DNA from: QWPN01 sp044238145
Lineage (GTDB): Bacteria > Planctomycetota > Planctomycetia > Pirellulales > UBA1268
Direction of reading: 5' to 3'
NCBI GenBank assembly: GCA_044238145.1
Contig: JBIIDT010000002.1
Location: 1 to 64,000 of the forward strand
Length of the DNA stretch: 64,000 nt
Shown: one piece after another, positions 1 through 8,656 of the stretch
Numbering within the stretch: position 1 is the first letter of the stretch
Layout: every line of letters begins with the position of its first letter
Program-made: the position numbers and the translations under genes
The notes under the pieces: generated by a model
The model's database searches: none
The model's input: the letters and a program-made list of their open reading frames with translations, nothing else
What the model was told of the DNA's origin: nothing

Positions 1-52
1 ATCACCGAATAGCCTCCCGGCGGGTGTGCCGCGTGTTACACTGCCGGGCCTC

Positions 53-124
53 CGGGGCGTAGCGCAGTTGGTAGCGCGCTTGGTTTGGGACCAAGAGGTC
101 GAGAGTTCGAATCTCTCCGCCCCG
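53..124 (+). tRNA. tRNA-Pro (anticodon TGG)
   Basis: A complete cloverleaf can be read: the acceptor strand CGGGGCG pairs with CGCCCCG, the D arm begins TAGCGCAG, the T arm carries GTTCGAATC, and the anticodon loop TTTGGGA presents TGG. It decodes proline CCN codons. The 3' CCA is not encoded. It stands alone, about 60 bp ahead of the first protein gene and on the same strand. Confidence 0.96.
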
Positions 125-182
125 ATTTCGGCGGTGCCCACCGGTCGTGGAACGGCCCGTGCCGGTCGGGTACGCTCTGGAC

Positions 183-2429
183 ATGCGCACCTCCTGCCTG
201 TCCCCGCGCTGCCGGTTCGCCGGCGGCCTCTTGCTCCTCGCCGCCTGTGTCCTGGCCGCGGCCCCCGCCCGCGCCTTCGACGGCTGGCAGGGCATGCGGG
301 TGATCCCGCTCGATGGTCGGGCCGAACGGCTCGCCGTCGCGGACCTCGGCAACGACGGCCGCGACGACGTGATCGTGGTCAACCCGCGTCAGGCACGGCT
401 CGACCTCTACCGCTGGCTCGCGCCGGCCGAGCGGACGCGGGAGGACAAGAAGGATCCCGAGCGGCCCAACGAGCTGCCGCTGGCCGCCGACTGGTCGCAC
501 GGCGAGGTGGCGATCGACGAGATGCCGGTCGATGCGGTGGCCCATGACATCGACGGCGACAAGCGGCCGGAGCTGCTCGTGCTCACCACGCCCTCCAACC
601 GGATTTCGATCTACACGCAGGCCGCCGACAAGGCGGTGGATGCCAAGGGGGCGTGGAAGAAGACCGGCGAGTGGAACCTGCTCGCCGGCACGCCCACGGG
701 CCGGAGCGGCTGCCTGCTCGTCCGCGACCTGCCAGACGGGAAGCACGAACTGCTCGTGAGTTACGAGCAGGGGATCCAGCAGTTGCCGCTGGTTCGCGGC
801 GGCCGGGCGGTGTGGCTCGCCCCGCGGGAGATCCGCGGCCGGCTCGACTGGCGGCTCGCGGATCTCGACGGAGACGGCGACCAGGATCTCGTCGAGTGGT
901 CGAACGTGGCGCGGCAGGTCGTCCGCTGGTATCCCTGCGGCCCCGAGGGCCGCCTGCTGGCGGCCCAGACGCTCCACGACCAGACCGTGGAAGGCTTCCG
1001 GACCGCCGTGCCCAAGGCCGGCAAGGCCGACCTCCTGCTCCTCGGCGGGAGCGACAAGGGCGTGCTGCGGCGGTACCAGCTCGTGAAGGGCGAGGCCACC
1101 GACATCGGCCGCCACGAGGCCCTCCCCATGGCCGGCGCCGCGAAACGCGGCTGGTGTGGCATCCTCCTCGGCGACGCCGCCGCGCGGACGCCCGCGATCG
1201 TGGCCGTCGACTCGACGCAGCCGCGGCTCCGCGTCCATCGGCTGGGCGAGGCCGGCTGGCTCGAGGAGGAGACCTTCCCCGCGATCGGCGGCATCAAGGC
1301 GGTGGCCGCCCCGGCCGCGGCCCCCGGCACGCTCCTGGTGTGGGCCAAGGACGCGGCCGACCTGCACCGCTGCCGCTGGGAGAACGGCCGGCTCACCTAC
1401 CCGCAGCCCTGGGAGCAGGATGGCAAGGACCGCAAGATCCTGTCGCTCGACGTGGTCGGGAAGACGGTATGGTGGGCCCAGCGGGTGGGCGCCGACGTCG
1501 ACCTCTTCGTCTGGCCGGCCGACAAGCCGGAGCCGGTGAAGACCCGCTTCGCCGACCTGGGCGCGAAGGTCGAGCAGGTCGTGTGGCTCGGTGGCGACAC
1601 GCTCCTCGTGCAGGACGCCTACGCGACGGCCGGCAAGCTCGTGACGCTCGAGGACGGCAAGCCCGTCACCTCCTCGCCGGCGCTCCTCGCCAAGTTCGAG
1701 CCGGGCGAGTACGGCGTGCTCGAGGTCGGCGGCACCCTGCGGAAGGCGCGGCTCACCGACGGCGTCCTGCAGTGGCTCGGGGACGACCTCCACCCGGTCG
1801 ACCAGGTGATGCTCACGGAGGGGCAGAAGATCGCCTCCTACCTGCCGATCGCGACCGAGCCGGGCAAGCCGGCCGCGGCCTGGGCGCTCGAGCAGGGCGG
1901 GGCGTTCCTGCACCGGCTCCAGGCCGACGAGGCGGGCGTGATGCGGGTGGCCGAGAGTGCGAAGCCACCCACCGGGGCCGGCCTCCGCGGCGACCCGGTG
2001 CTGGGTGTGCTGCTCGTCGACCAGGACCGGATCGTGCGGCTCTCCCGCGGCCAGCCCTGGGAACTCAAGCTGCTCGAGAGCGTCGACGGCCGCGTCGGCC
2101 GCCGTAGCGGCGTCAGCGAGTCGACCATCCACCGCGTGCTCGTCACCGACATCGACGGCGACCGGGCCGAGGACGTGGCCCTGTGCGACGACCGGAAGCA
2201 CGAACTCACGGCCATGCTCCGCGGGGCCGACGCCCTGCAGCGGTCCGTCACCTGGAAGGTGTTCGAGGACCGCAAATACCCCTACGACGGCGGCGAGTCG
2301 AAGGACATGGTGGCGGAGCCGCGGCTTATGGCCGGCCTCAACGCCGACGGCGACGCCGCCCGCGACCTGGCGATGATCAGCCAGGACCGGCTCGTGATCT
2401 ACGTCGGCCGCGACCAGGAGACCCACTGA
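183..2429 (+). CDS. secreted FG-GAP/VCBS-like repeat protein
   Basis: A predicted exported protein of 748 residues. The start at 183 is preferred over the in-frame ATG at 147 because it gives a clean signal peptide, with an Arg-containing N-region, a Leu/Ala core and an A-R-A cleavage site near residue 30. Calcium-binding FG-GAP-type loops of the form DxDGDxxxD occur near residues 123 (DIDGD), 227 (DLDGDGDQD), 656 (DIDGD) and 720, which fits an integrin-alpha-like beta-propeller outside the cytoplasm. The stop codon overlaps the ATG of the following protease gene by one base, so the two are probably co-transcribed and translationally coupled. The ligand or role is unknown; the fold assignment rests on these loops only. 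Confidence 0.8.
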   Translation: MRTSCLSPRCRFAGGLLLLAACVLAAAPARAFDGWQGMRVIPLDGRAERLAVADLGNDGRDDVIVVNPRQARLDLYRWLAPAERTREDKKDPERPNELPLAADWSHGEVAIDEMPVDAVAHDIDGDKRPELLVLTTPSNRISIYTQAADKAVDAKGAWKKTGEWNLLAGTPTGRSGCLLVRDLPDGKHELLVSYEQGIQQLPLVRGGRAVWLAPREIRGRLDWRLADLDGDGDQDLVEWSNVARQVVRWYPCGPEGRLLAAQTLHDQTVEGFRTAVPKAGKADLLLLGGSDKGVLRRYQLVKGEATDIGRHEALPMAGAAKRGWCGILLGDAAARTPAIVAVDSTQPRLRVHRLGEAGWLEEETFPAIGGIKAVAAPAAAPGTLLVWAKDAADLHRCRWENGRLTYPQPWEQDGKDRKILSLDVVGKTVWWAQRVGADVDLFVWPADKPEPVKTRFADLGAKVEQVVWLGGDTLLVQDAYATAGKLVTLEDGKPVTSSPALLAKFEPGEYGVLEVGGTLRKARLTDGVLQWLGDDLHPVDQVMLTEGQKIASYLPIATEPGKPAAAWALEQGGAFLHRLQADEAGVMRVAESAKPPTGAGLRGDPVLGVLLVDQDRIVRLSRGQPWELKLLESVDGRVGRRSGVSESTIHRVLVTDIDGDRAEDVALCDDRKHELTAMLRGADALQRSVTWKVFEDRKYPYDGGESKDMVAEPRLMAGLNADGDAARDLAMISQDRLVIYVGRDQETH

Positions 2430-3388
2430 TGCTCCGTCTGTCCGTCCTCCTGCTCGCCCTGTGGACCGCGGCCGCCACGGCCGGGGCCGCCGAGATCGTC
2501 ACCGTCACGCTCGTGGGCGGCGGCAAGCTGACCGGCCCGCTGCTGCGGCAGAACGACGACGGCGTGGTGCTCGACCTCGGCTTCGAGGTGGTGCAGATCC
2601 CGGCCAAGCGGGTGCTCGCCGTGACGAGCGAGGACACCACCGGCCGCAGGCAGGAGGTCGAGACCGACCGCGGCATCTTCCGCACCGGCACGCTCGAGGC
2701 CCGCGAGGTGCCGGAACTCGTGAAGCGGTTCGGCGAGGCGGTGGTCATGGTCCGCAACCCGGGCGGCCTCGGCACCGGCTTCCTCATCAGCCGCGACGGA
2801 CACCTCGTGACCAACTACCACGTGGTGGAGAACCACACGCGGCTGCAGGCGACGCTGTTCCGCAAGACCGACAAGGGCTTCGAGAAGACCGAACTGCGGA
2901 AGGTGAAGATCATCGCCCTCCAGCCGCTCCGCGACCTGGCCATCCTCCAGCTCGATCCCGAGGAGACGAAGGGCAGGCTGCCCGAGCCGGTCGTGATCAA
3001 CGACCGCGACGACCTCCGCGTGGGCGACATGGTGTTCGCCATCGGCAATCCGCTGGGCATGGAGCGGAGCGTGACCCAGGGGATCGTGTCGAGCACGACG
3101 CGGACGATCGACCAGGTGCGGCTCATCCAGACCGACGCGGCGATCAACCCCGGCAACAGCGGCGGCCCGATCTTCAACGCCCGCGGCGAGGTGGTGGCGG
3201 TCGCCTGCGCCGGCGCCGCGATCTTCGACGGCCTGGCCTTCGGGATCCCCGCCAACGAGCTGATCGACTTCCTCGTCCACCGCGACACGTACCTGTACGA
3301 CGAGTCGCAGCCCCAGAACGGCGTCACCTACCTGCCTCCGCCGTTCCGGCCGCATGCACCCGTCGAGAAGGCGCAGGAGTCGCGATGA
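2429..3388 (+). CDS. exported trypsin-like serine protease (HtrA/Deg type, no PDZ)
   Basis: A protein of 319 residues with a signal peptide (cleavage near residue 20). An N-terminal domain of about 75 residues resembling a small beta-barrel precedes a trypsin-fold protease domain (about 95-300). The full triad is visible: His131 in TNYHVV, Asp169 in LRDLAIL and Ser244 in GNSGGP. The DegP-type sequence TDAAINPGNSGG is conserved. No PDZ domain follows, unlike classical HtrA/DegP. Its position in an overlapping operon with the FG-GAP protein and another secreted protein suggests envelope proteolysis or quality control. The protease assignment is firm; its substrate is unknown. Confidence 0.93.
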   Translation: MLRLSVLLLALWTAAATAGAAEIVTVTLVGGGKLTGPLLRQNDDGVVLDLGFEVVQIPAKRVLAVTSEDTTGRRQEVETDRGIFRTGTLEAREVPELVKRFGEAVVMVRNPGGLGTGFLISRDGHLVTNYHVVENHTRLQATLFRKTDKGFEKTELRKVKIIALQPLRDLAILQLDPEETKGRLPEPVVINDRDDLRVGDMVFAIGNPLGMERSVTQGIVSSTTRTIDQVRLIQTDAAINPGNSGGPIFNARGEVVAVACAGAAIFDGLAFGIPANELIDFLVHRDTYLYDESQPQNGVTYLPPPFRPHAPVEKAQESR

Positions 3389-5352
3389 CGAACGCCCGCC
3401 GGATCCCCTGCCTGGCCGCCTGCCTGATCGCGGCCCTGCCGGCCGCGGCCGCCGACCTGCGGCCGAGCTGGGAGTGCCTGCCCGAGCAGACGGCGGTGAT
3501 GGTGCGGCTGCCTCAGCCCCGTGCGTTCGTCGACGCGCTCCGAACCCGCACCAAGTTCGGCGCCACCGCGCTCAGCGGGCAGCGGCTGGAGAAGATGGGG
3601 AAGCTCGTGCTCGACACGTTTCGCCGCGACGGCGGCGGGGAGGCGATCGACGGCATGGAGGAGTCGCTCGCCAAGTACGGCCTCGAGAAGGCCGACCTTC
3701 AGGCGGTCTTCGCCGGCGACATGGGTTTCGGCCTCGTGGTGCGGCGCCGCGACGAGGGACGGCCGCCGCTGCAGATGGTCCTCGCCTGGCTCGAGCCGGG
3801 CGCCGAGGCGGCGGAACGGTTCGTGGCTGCCGGCAAGAAGCTCCTCGAGGAGCGTCAGTCCGAGGGTGACTCGGCGCCGAAGCGGATCGACCTGGAGATG
3901 GCCGGTCACGACGTGCTCTGGGTGCAGGAGCCGGTGATGAGCCTCGATTTCAGGGATATCGTCATCGAGGCCGAGGGCGACGACGACACCGACGCGCAGG
4001 TCGAGGCCCTGCAGGAGCGGATCAAGGCGGCCAAGAGCCAGCAGTCGGGCCTGGCCCACTCGTTCGTGACGCGGATCGGCGGCCGGCTGCTCTTCGGGCA
4101 GACGGTGCCCACGGGCGGCATCCTGGGAGAAGCCGGCGGCGGCGACCGGGACTGGGACGCGGAGAGCGGCTCGGACGAGGCGAAGGGGTTGTTTCTCCGT
4201 TTCCTGGCGGCCCACGAGGCCACCGGCGCGGCGCCGCTGGCCGACATCCTCGGCCTGCCCGGAGTCCGGGCCACGCTGCCCGAGGGACTGACCTTCGTCG
4301 ACGTGATCGTCGACCCGCGGGCCTTCCAGGCGGCTTTCACCGGGGCGGGCGCGGAGGCCGAGGAGGCCACCCGGCTCCTGGAGAGCATCGGGCTCGGCGG
4401 CGTGGGGCCGTTCGCCTGGCGGCAGACACTCGACGGCGGCCTGTTCCACCAGGGCATGTTCCTCGCGATGCCCGGCCCGCGCCGCGGGCTGATGCAGATC
4501 CTCGACCAGAAGTGCGATCCGTCGGAGCCGCCGCCGTTCGTCTCGAGCGAGGCGGTGAGCCTGGCCCAGATCTCGCTCGACCTTGGCAAGGCCTACCAGA
4601 CCGTCCGCGAGGTCATGTCCGCGGCGCTCGGCGAGGAGGCGGGCAACATGTTCACGGTCGCGGAGATGCAGGCCCAGGGGACCCTGGGGGTCGAACTGCC
4701 CAAGTTCCTCTCGTCGCTGGGCAGCCGGCACTGGATCGTGGACTACCCGCCGAAGATCGCCGAGGCGGTGGCGGCCGGACGCGAGGCTGGCGCCGTGGCC
4801 GCGATGCTCGGGGATGCCAATCGCGGCGCATTCGTCTGGCAGGTGACCGACGAGGCGCCCTTCCGCAAGGTGCTGCAGCAAGTGGCTCCGCTGGCCGGCG
4901 GCACCGTCAAGGACGAGCAGGGCTTCGCGGTCATCCGCATCCCGAGCAGTGCGATCGCCATCGGCATGAACCACCTCGTGGTGGCGATCGGCGACGACTC
5001 CCTGACGCGGACGCTCGCCGGCATCCGCAACCCGCCCGCCGGGGACGCGTCGCTCCGCGAGGGCGATGTCATGCGGCGGGCCGGCAAACTCCTGCCGCTC
5101 GATCCCGCCCGGATGTTCGCCGTGGGCGACGCCACCCGCACGGGCGGCGCCCTGGGCAACCTCCGCGAGATGGCGGCGAGCATGGAGCCGAACGACGTGC
5201 CCGCGGAGTACGCGGACCTGCTCCGGGGCATCCAGGAGGCCCTGCCGACGGCCGTCGAGATGGAGGGGATGTTCGGCGTCAGCGTCTCGACGATGCGGAT
5301 GACCGACGACGGCCTCGTGCTCCGCTCCGCCTGGGAGATGCCGCCTCCGTGA
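3385..5352 (+). CDS. secreted protein of unknown function (655 aa)
   Basis: The ATG at 3385 overlaps the protease stop codon (ATGA), giving 655 residues and a signal peptide ending near A-A-A-D (residue 23). I do not recognise a catalytic motif. The protein is rich in charged helical segments and has a few beta-rich stretches. Its pattern (a head beginning 'PEQTAVMVRLPQPRAF', repeated 'G..FAWRQ' and 'VVAIGDDSL' segments) resembles the large exported DUF3352-like proteins that are common in planctomycetes, but this is a weak resemblance. It is the third gene of the coupled run starting at 183 and converges on crcB with a 1-bp gap. Confidence 0.7.
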   Translation: MTNARRIPCLAACLIAALPAAAADLRPSWECLPEQTAVMVRLPQPRAFVDALRTRTKFGATALSGQRLEKMGKLVLDTFRRDGGGEAIDGMEESLAKYGLEKADLQAVFAGDMGFGLVVRRRDEGRPPLQMVLAWLEPGAEAAERFVAAGKKLLEERQSEGDSAPKRIDLEMAGHDVLWVQEPVMSLDFRDIVIEAEGDDDTDAQVEALQERIKAAKSQQSGLAHSFVTRIGGRLLFGQTVPTGGILGEAGGGDRDWDAESGSDEAKGLFLRFLAAHEATGAAPLADILGLPGVRATLPEGLTFVDVIVDPRAFQAAFTGAGAEAEEATRLLESIGLGGVGPFAWRQTLDGGLFHQGMFLAMPGPRRGLMQILDQKCDPSEPPPFVSSEAVSLAQISLDLGKAYQTVREVMSAALGEEAGNMFTVAEMQAQGTLGVELPKFLSSLGSRHWIVDYPPKIAEAVAAGREAGAVAAMLGDANRGAFVWQVTDEAPFRKVLQQVAPLAGGTVKDEQGFAVIRIPSSAIAIGMNHLVVAIGDDSLTRTLAGIRNPPAGDASLREGDVMRRAGKLLPLDPARMFAVGDATRTGGALGNLREMAASMEPNDVPAEYADLLRGIQEALPTAVEMEGMFGVSVSTMRMTDDGLVLRSAWEMPPP

Positions 5353-5353
5353 G

Positions 5354-5734
5354 TCAGGCGGCGCCCAGCCGCAGCCCGGCCCAGACGGCGGCGATGCCCG
5401 CCACGTTCGTGGTCAGCACGTAGGCCGCGGCGGCCAGCGGCCGGCCGTGCTGGAGCATCTCGGCGGTCTGGAAGGCGAAGCTCGAGTAGGTGGTGAAGCC
5501 GCCGAGCAGGCCCACGAGGAGGATCGTCTCCGCCTCGACGGACAGCCCGCCGCGGGCGCGAACCGCCGCGAACAGGAACCCGAAGGCGAACGATCCGAGC
5601 AGGTTCACCGCCAGCGTGCCCCACGGAAAGCCGGGGCCCAACAGGCGGACGGCGAGCGTCGTCAGGCCGGCCCGCAGCAGCGTGCCGGCGGCCCCGGCGA
5701 CGGCGAGCCACAGGGCTGTCATGAGTGGATGCAT
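5354..5734 (-). CDS. crcB: CrcB/Fluc fluoride ion channel
   Basis: A small four-helix membrane protein (126 residues from the start at 5734, or 122 from 5722) that exports fluoride as a dual-topology dimer. Family motifs are present: an early G-A-A-G-T-L-L-R-A segment, NLLGSFAFGF in the second helix, and the GGFTTYSSF motif that lines the fluoride pore. The reading frame stays open upstream to 5866, but that extension is repeat-element sequence (see 5778-5914) and is not membrane-like, so the internal start is chosen. No fluoride riboswitch can be recognised upstream. It converges on the gene ending at 5352. Confidence 0.93.
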   Translation of the reverse strand: MHPLMTALWLAVAGAAGTLLRAGLTTLAVRLLGPGFPWGTLAVNLLGSFAFGFLFAAVRARGGLSVEAETILLVGLLGGFTTYSSFAFQTAEMLQHGRPLAAAAYVLTTNVAGIAAVWAGLRLGAA

Positions 5735-5777
5735 GAGCGCCGGGAGCCTCGAGGAGTCCAGGTGGTGACGGTGTCTG

Positions 5778-5914
5778 GTCGGGGCTGCCCACGCCCCGTC
5801 GCCGGACGTTCGCTGCGCCCATCCTGGGCTCCGCTCACTCGAAGCTGCCTGCGCTCCGCCATCCATGGCTTCGCTGGTCAGCTACGCCGGCTCTCAGGGC
5901 ATGGGCAGCCCCTC
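5778..5914 (+). repeat. dispersed palindromic repeat, copy A
   Basis: About 137 bp bounded by GGTCGGGGCTGCCC and its near inverse GGGCAGCCCC. It contains the internal blocks GCCGGACGTTCGCTGCGCCC, ATCCTGGGCTCCGCTCACTC and CCATCCATGGCT. The same blocks recur in order at 45481-45616, and in reverse complement at 18958-19098 and 45641-45782. It fills most of the 323-bp gap between the crcB start and the homospermidine synthase gene. The rest of that gap (5915-6057) holds a small hairpin, GTGCCG/CGGCAC at 5924-5940, and no other recognisable signal. Confidence 0.85.
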
Positions 5915-6057
5915 GCGCATCGAGTGCCGGAAAACGGCACCTTGAAAATGCTCTCGGCGGGTCCAGCATACCGGCGGCGGGTCGGCGGTTGAACAATTCC
6001 TCCCGCATCGCGTAAACATCAGGCCACGTCGGCACGCCCCCCGCCCCTGGAAACGAA

Positions 6058-7521
6058 ATGCTCCACTTCCACAAGCGCATCCTGTTCGTCGGCTTCGGCG
6101 CCGTCGCCCGCTGCACGCTGCCGATCCTCCTCGACCACGTGAAGGTGTCCCCCAAGGACATCACGATCCTGGAGTTCCAGCCCGACGAGGCGGCGCTACG
6201 GCCGTGGACGGAGCGGGGGGTGAACTTCGTCCGCGGCAAGGTCGAGCCCGGCAACCTGGGCGAGATCCTGGGAAAGCACCTCTCGGCCGGCGACATCCTC
6301 ATCGACCTCGCCTGGAACATCGACTGCTGCGAGATCGTGCAGTGGTGCCATGACCACGGCGTGAACTACCTCAACACGTCGGTCGAGCTCTGGGATCCCT
6401 ACGAGCACTCGAAGGGCGCCCATCCCACCCACCTCACGCTCTACTGGCGGCACATGAACCTGCGGCGGATGGTCGCCGGCTGGAAGACGCCCGGCCCCAC
6501 CGCCGTGCTCGAGCACGGGGCCAACCCCGGCCTCATCAGCCACTTCACCAAGCACGCCCTGCTCGACATCGCCGCGGCCTGCCTGGAGGAGAAGAAGTTC
6601 ACCGGCGCGGCGGCCGAGCGGATCGCCCAGCATGCCAAGAGCCGGGCCTTCAACCACCTGGCCCACGAACTGGGCGTGAAGGTGATCCACTGCAGCGAGC
6701 GGGACACGCAGATCTCCGACCGGCCCAAGGAGGTGGACGAGTTCGTCAACACCTGGAGCGTCGAGGGCTTCCGCGAGGAGGGCACCACGACGGCCGAGAT
6801 GGGCTGGGGCACGCACGAGAAGGAGCTGCCCCAGTTCGCCTACGAGCACGAGGACGGCCCCAAGAGCCAGATCTGCCTCGCGCGGATGGGCATGAACACG
6901 TACGTCGCCAGCTGGGTGCCGCCCAACCACACCATCACCGGCATGGTCGTCCGGCACGGCGAGGCCTTCAGCATCACCGAGAAGCTGTCCGTGCGAGATG
7001 CCGCGGGGAAGACCATCTACCGTCCGACCGTCCACTACGCCTACTGCCCCTGCGATGCCGCGATCGCGAGCCTCTGGGAGCTCCGCGGCAACGACTACCG
7101 GCTCCAGCCGCGGATCCGGATCATGACCGACGAGATCACCAGCGGCGCCGACATCCTCGGCGCCCTCGTCATGGGCCACCCGCTCAACTCCTGGTGGTGC
7201 GGCACCGACCTCTCGATCGAGGAGTCGCGGCGGCTCGTGCCGCACCAGAACGCGACCACGATGCAGGTGGCCTGCTCGGTCGTGGCGGCCACGATGTGGA
7301 TGATCGAGAACCCCGACCAGGGCGTGAAGCTGCCCGACGACCTGCCGCACGACTACGTGCTCGGGATCGCGAAGCCCTACCTCGGGAAGTTCGTCTCGGT
7401 GCAGAGCGACTGGACGCCGCTCAAGCACTACTCGAGCGCCTTCCACGGCTACAACCGCCCCGCCATCGACCCGAGCGACCCCTGGCAGTTCAAGAATTTT
7501 TTGCTGACGGACGGAGACTGA
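6058..7521 (+). CDS. hss: homospermidine synthase
   Basis: A protein of 487 residues. The N-terminal Rossmann segment (KRILFVGFGAVARCTLPIL, residues 6-24) is the NAD-binding site of the homospermidine synthase/saccharopine dehydrogenase-like superfamily. Further family segments are the D-L-A-W-N-I-D stretch, NYLNTSVELW, and LEHGANPGLISHF near residue 155. The known family reaction condenses two putrescines, or putrescine with spermidine, to give homospermidine with release of ammonia or diaminopropane. It is followed after one base by a decarboxylase of the ornithine family, which would supply putrescine, so the pair forms a short polyamine pathway. Length is usual for the family. Confidence 0.9.
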   Translation: MLHFHKRILFVGFGAVARCTLPILLDHVKVSPKDITILEFQPDEAALRPWTERGVNFVRGKVEPGNLGEILGKHLSAGDILIDLAWNIDCCEIVQWCHDHGVNYLNTSVELWDPYEHSKGAHPTHLTLYWRHMNLRRMVAGWKTPGPTAVLEHGANPGLISHFTKHALLDIAAACLEEKKFTGAAAERIAQHAKSRAFNHLAHELGVKVIHCSERDTQISDRPKEVDEFVNTWSVEGFREEGTTTAEMGWGTHEKELPQFAYEHEDGPKSQICLARMGMNTYVASWVPPNHTITGMVVRHGEAFSITEKLSVRDAAGKTIYRPTVHYAYCPCDAAIASLWELRGNDYRLQPRIRIMTDEITSGADILGALVMGHPLNSWWCGTDLSIEESRRLVPHQNATTMQVACSVVAATMWMIENPDQGVKLPDDLPHDYVLGIAKPYLGKFVSVQSDWTPLKHYSSAFHGYNRPAIDPSDPWQFKNFLLTDGD

Positions 7522-7522
7522 C

Positions 7523-8656
7523 TTGAACCAGAAGACCCTGTTCGATCTCGCCAAGAAGCACGGCACGCCGCTGTTCGTCGTGGATCACGCCGAGCTGCGG
7601 AAGAACTACGCCCTCTTCCGGAAGCACTTTCCCCGGGTGCAGATCTACTACGCCGTGAAGGTCAACAGCGACCCGGCGATCGTGCAGACCTTCTACGAGC
7701 TCGGCGGCAGCTTCGACGTCGCCAGCATCCAGGAGTTCCGCACCGTCTACCAATTCATCGCCAAGCTCCCGGCGAAGGAGCGGCAGGACTTCATCTGGGA
7801 CAAGGTCATCTACGCCAACCCGATCAAGCCGGTGGAGACGCTCGAGGAGCTCGACCGCTACAAGCCCCTGGTGACCTACGACAACCAGGAGGAGGTGAAG
7901 AAGATCGCCAAGCACGCCCCGCACGCGGGGCTGGCGCTGCGGCTGCGCGTGCCGAACACCGGCTCGATGGTGGAGCTGTCGAGCAAGTTCGGCGCCCTGC
8001 CGGGGGAGGCGGTGGACCTCATCCAATACGCCCACGACCACGATCTCGTGGTCGAGGGGCTCTCGTTCCACGTCGGCAGCCAGTGCACGAACCCGCAGAA
8101 CTACATCCAGGCGATCAACCTCTGCGCCGGCATCTTCGCCGAGGCGAAGTCGCGGGGCTTCAACCTCAAGCTGCTCGACATCGGCGGCGGCTTTCCGGCG
8201 GCCTACGACGCGACGGTGCCGAAGTTCTCGGCCCTGGCTAAGAAGATCAACCACGAGATCGACCGGCTCTTCCCCAAGGAGATCGAGATCCTCGCCGAGC
8301 CCGGCCGGTTCCTCGTCGCCTCGGCGGGCTCGGCCGTCTGCAAGATCATCGGCAAGGCCTTCCGCAACGAGAAGCTCGGCTACTACGTGGACGACGGCGT
8401 CTACCACACCTACTCGGGCGTGATCTTCGACCACTGCACCTACCACCTGAAGAGCTTCAAGAGGGGTGCGCCGCAGCTGTGCGCCGTCTTCGGTCCGACC
8501 TGCGACGCCCTCGACACGATCAGCCTCTCCGAGCAGCTGCCCGACCTGGAGATCGGCGAGTATCTCTACAGCGAGAACATCGGCGCCTACTCGGCGGCGA
8601 GCTCCACCCACTTCAACGGCTTCCCGCCGGCGAAGGTGGTGCACGTGAATCGATGA
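7523..8656 (+). CDS. PLP-dependent ornithine-family decarboxylase (fold type III)
   Basis: A protein of 377 residues starting at a TTG that follows the hss stop by one base. It is an alanine-racemase-fold decarboxylase (group IV). The PLP lysine is Lys46 in YAVKVNSDP, the phosphate-binding glycine stretch is LDIGGGFPA, and the catalytic cysteine is Cys327 in GPTCDALD. His in SFHVGSQC and the EPGR motif are also present. Length and motifs fit eukaryote-like ornithine decarboxylases; a lysine/ornithine or carboxynorspermidine specificity cannot be excluded from sequence alone. Coupling to homospermidine synthase supports putrescine formation. It overlaps the next gene by 4 bp. Confidence 0.88.
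   Translation: MNQKTLFDLAKKHGTPLFVVDHAELRKNYALFRKHFPRVQIYYAVKVNSDPAIVQTFYELGGSFDVASIQEFRTVYQFIAKLPAKERQDFIWDKVIYANPIKPVETLEELDRYKPLVTYDNQEEVKKIAKHAPHAGLALRLRVPNTGSMVELSSKFGALPGEAVDLIQYAHDHDLVVEGLSFHVGSQCTNPQNYIQAINLCAGIFAEAKSRGFNLKLLDIGGGFPAAYDATVPKFSALAKKINHEIDRLFPKEIEILAEPGRFLVASAGSAVCKIIGKAFRNEKLGYYVDDGVYHTYSGVIFDHCTYHLKSFKRGAPQLCAVFGPTCDALDTISLSEQLPDLEIGEYLYSENIGAYSAASSTHFNGFPPAKVVHVNR

Noticed and set aside
2..382. Minus-strand ORF containing RTLDLLVPNQARYQLRYAP
   Set aside because: This peptide is the well-known spurious translation of the antisense strand of a tRNA gene (tRNA-Pro at 53-124).
5735..5866. N-terminal extension of crcB (SERSPGWAQRTSGDGAWAA)
   Set aside because: It is translation of repeat copy A; the same peptide appears in an unrelated place from copy B (45481-45616). 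The channel starts at 5734 or 5722.
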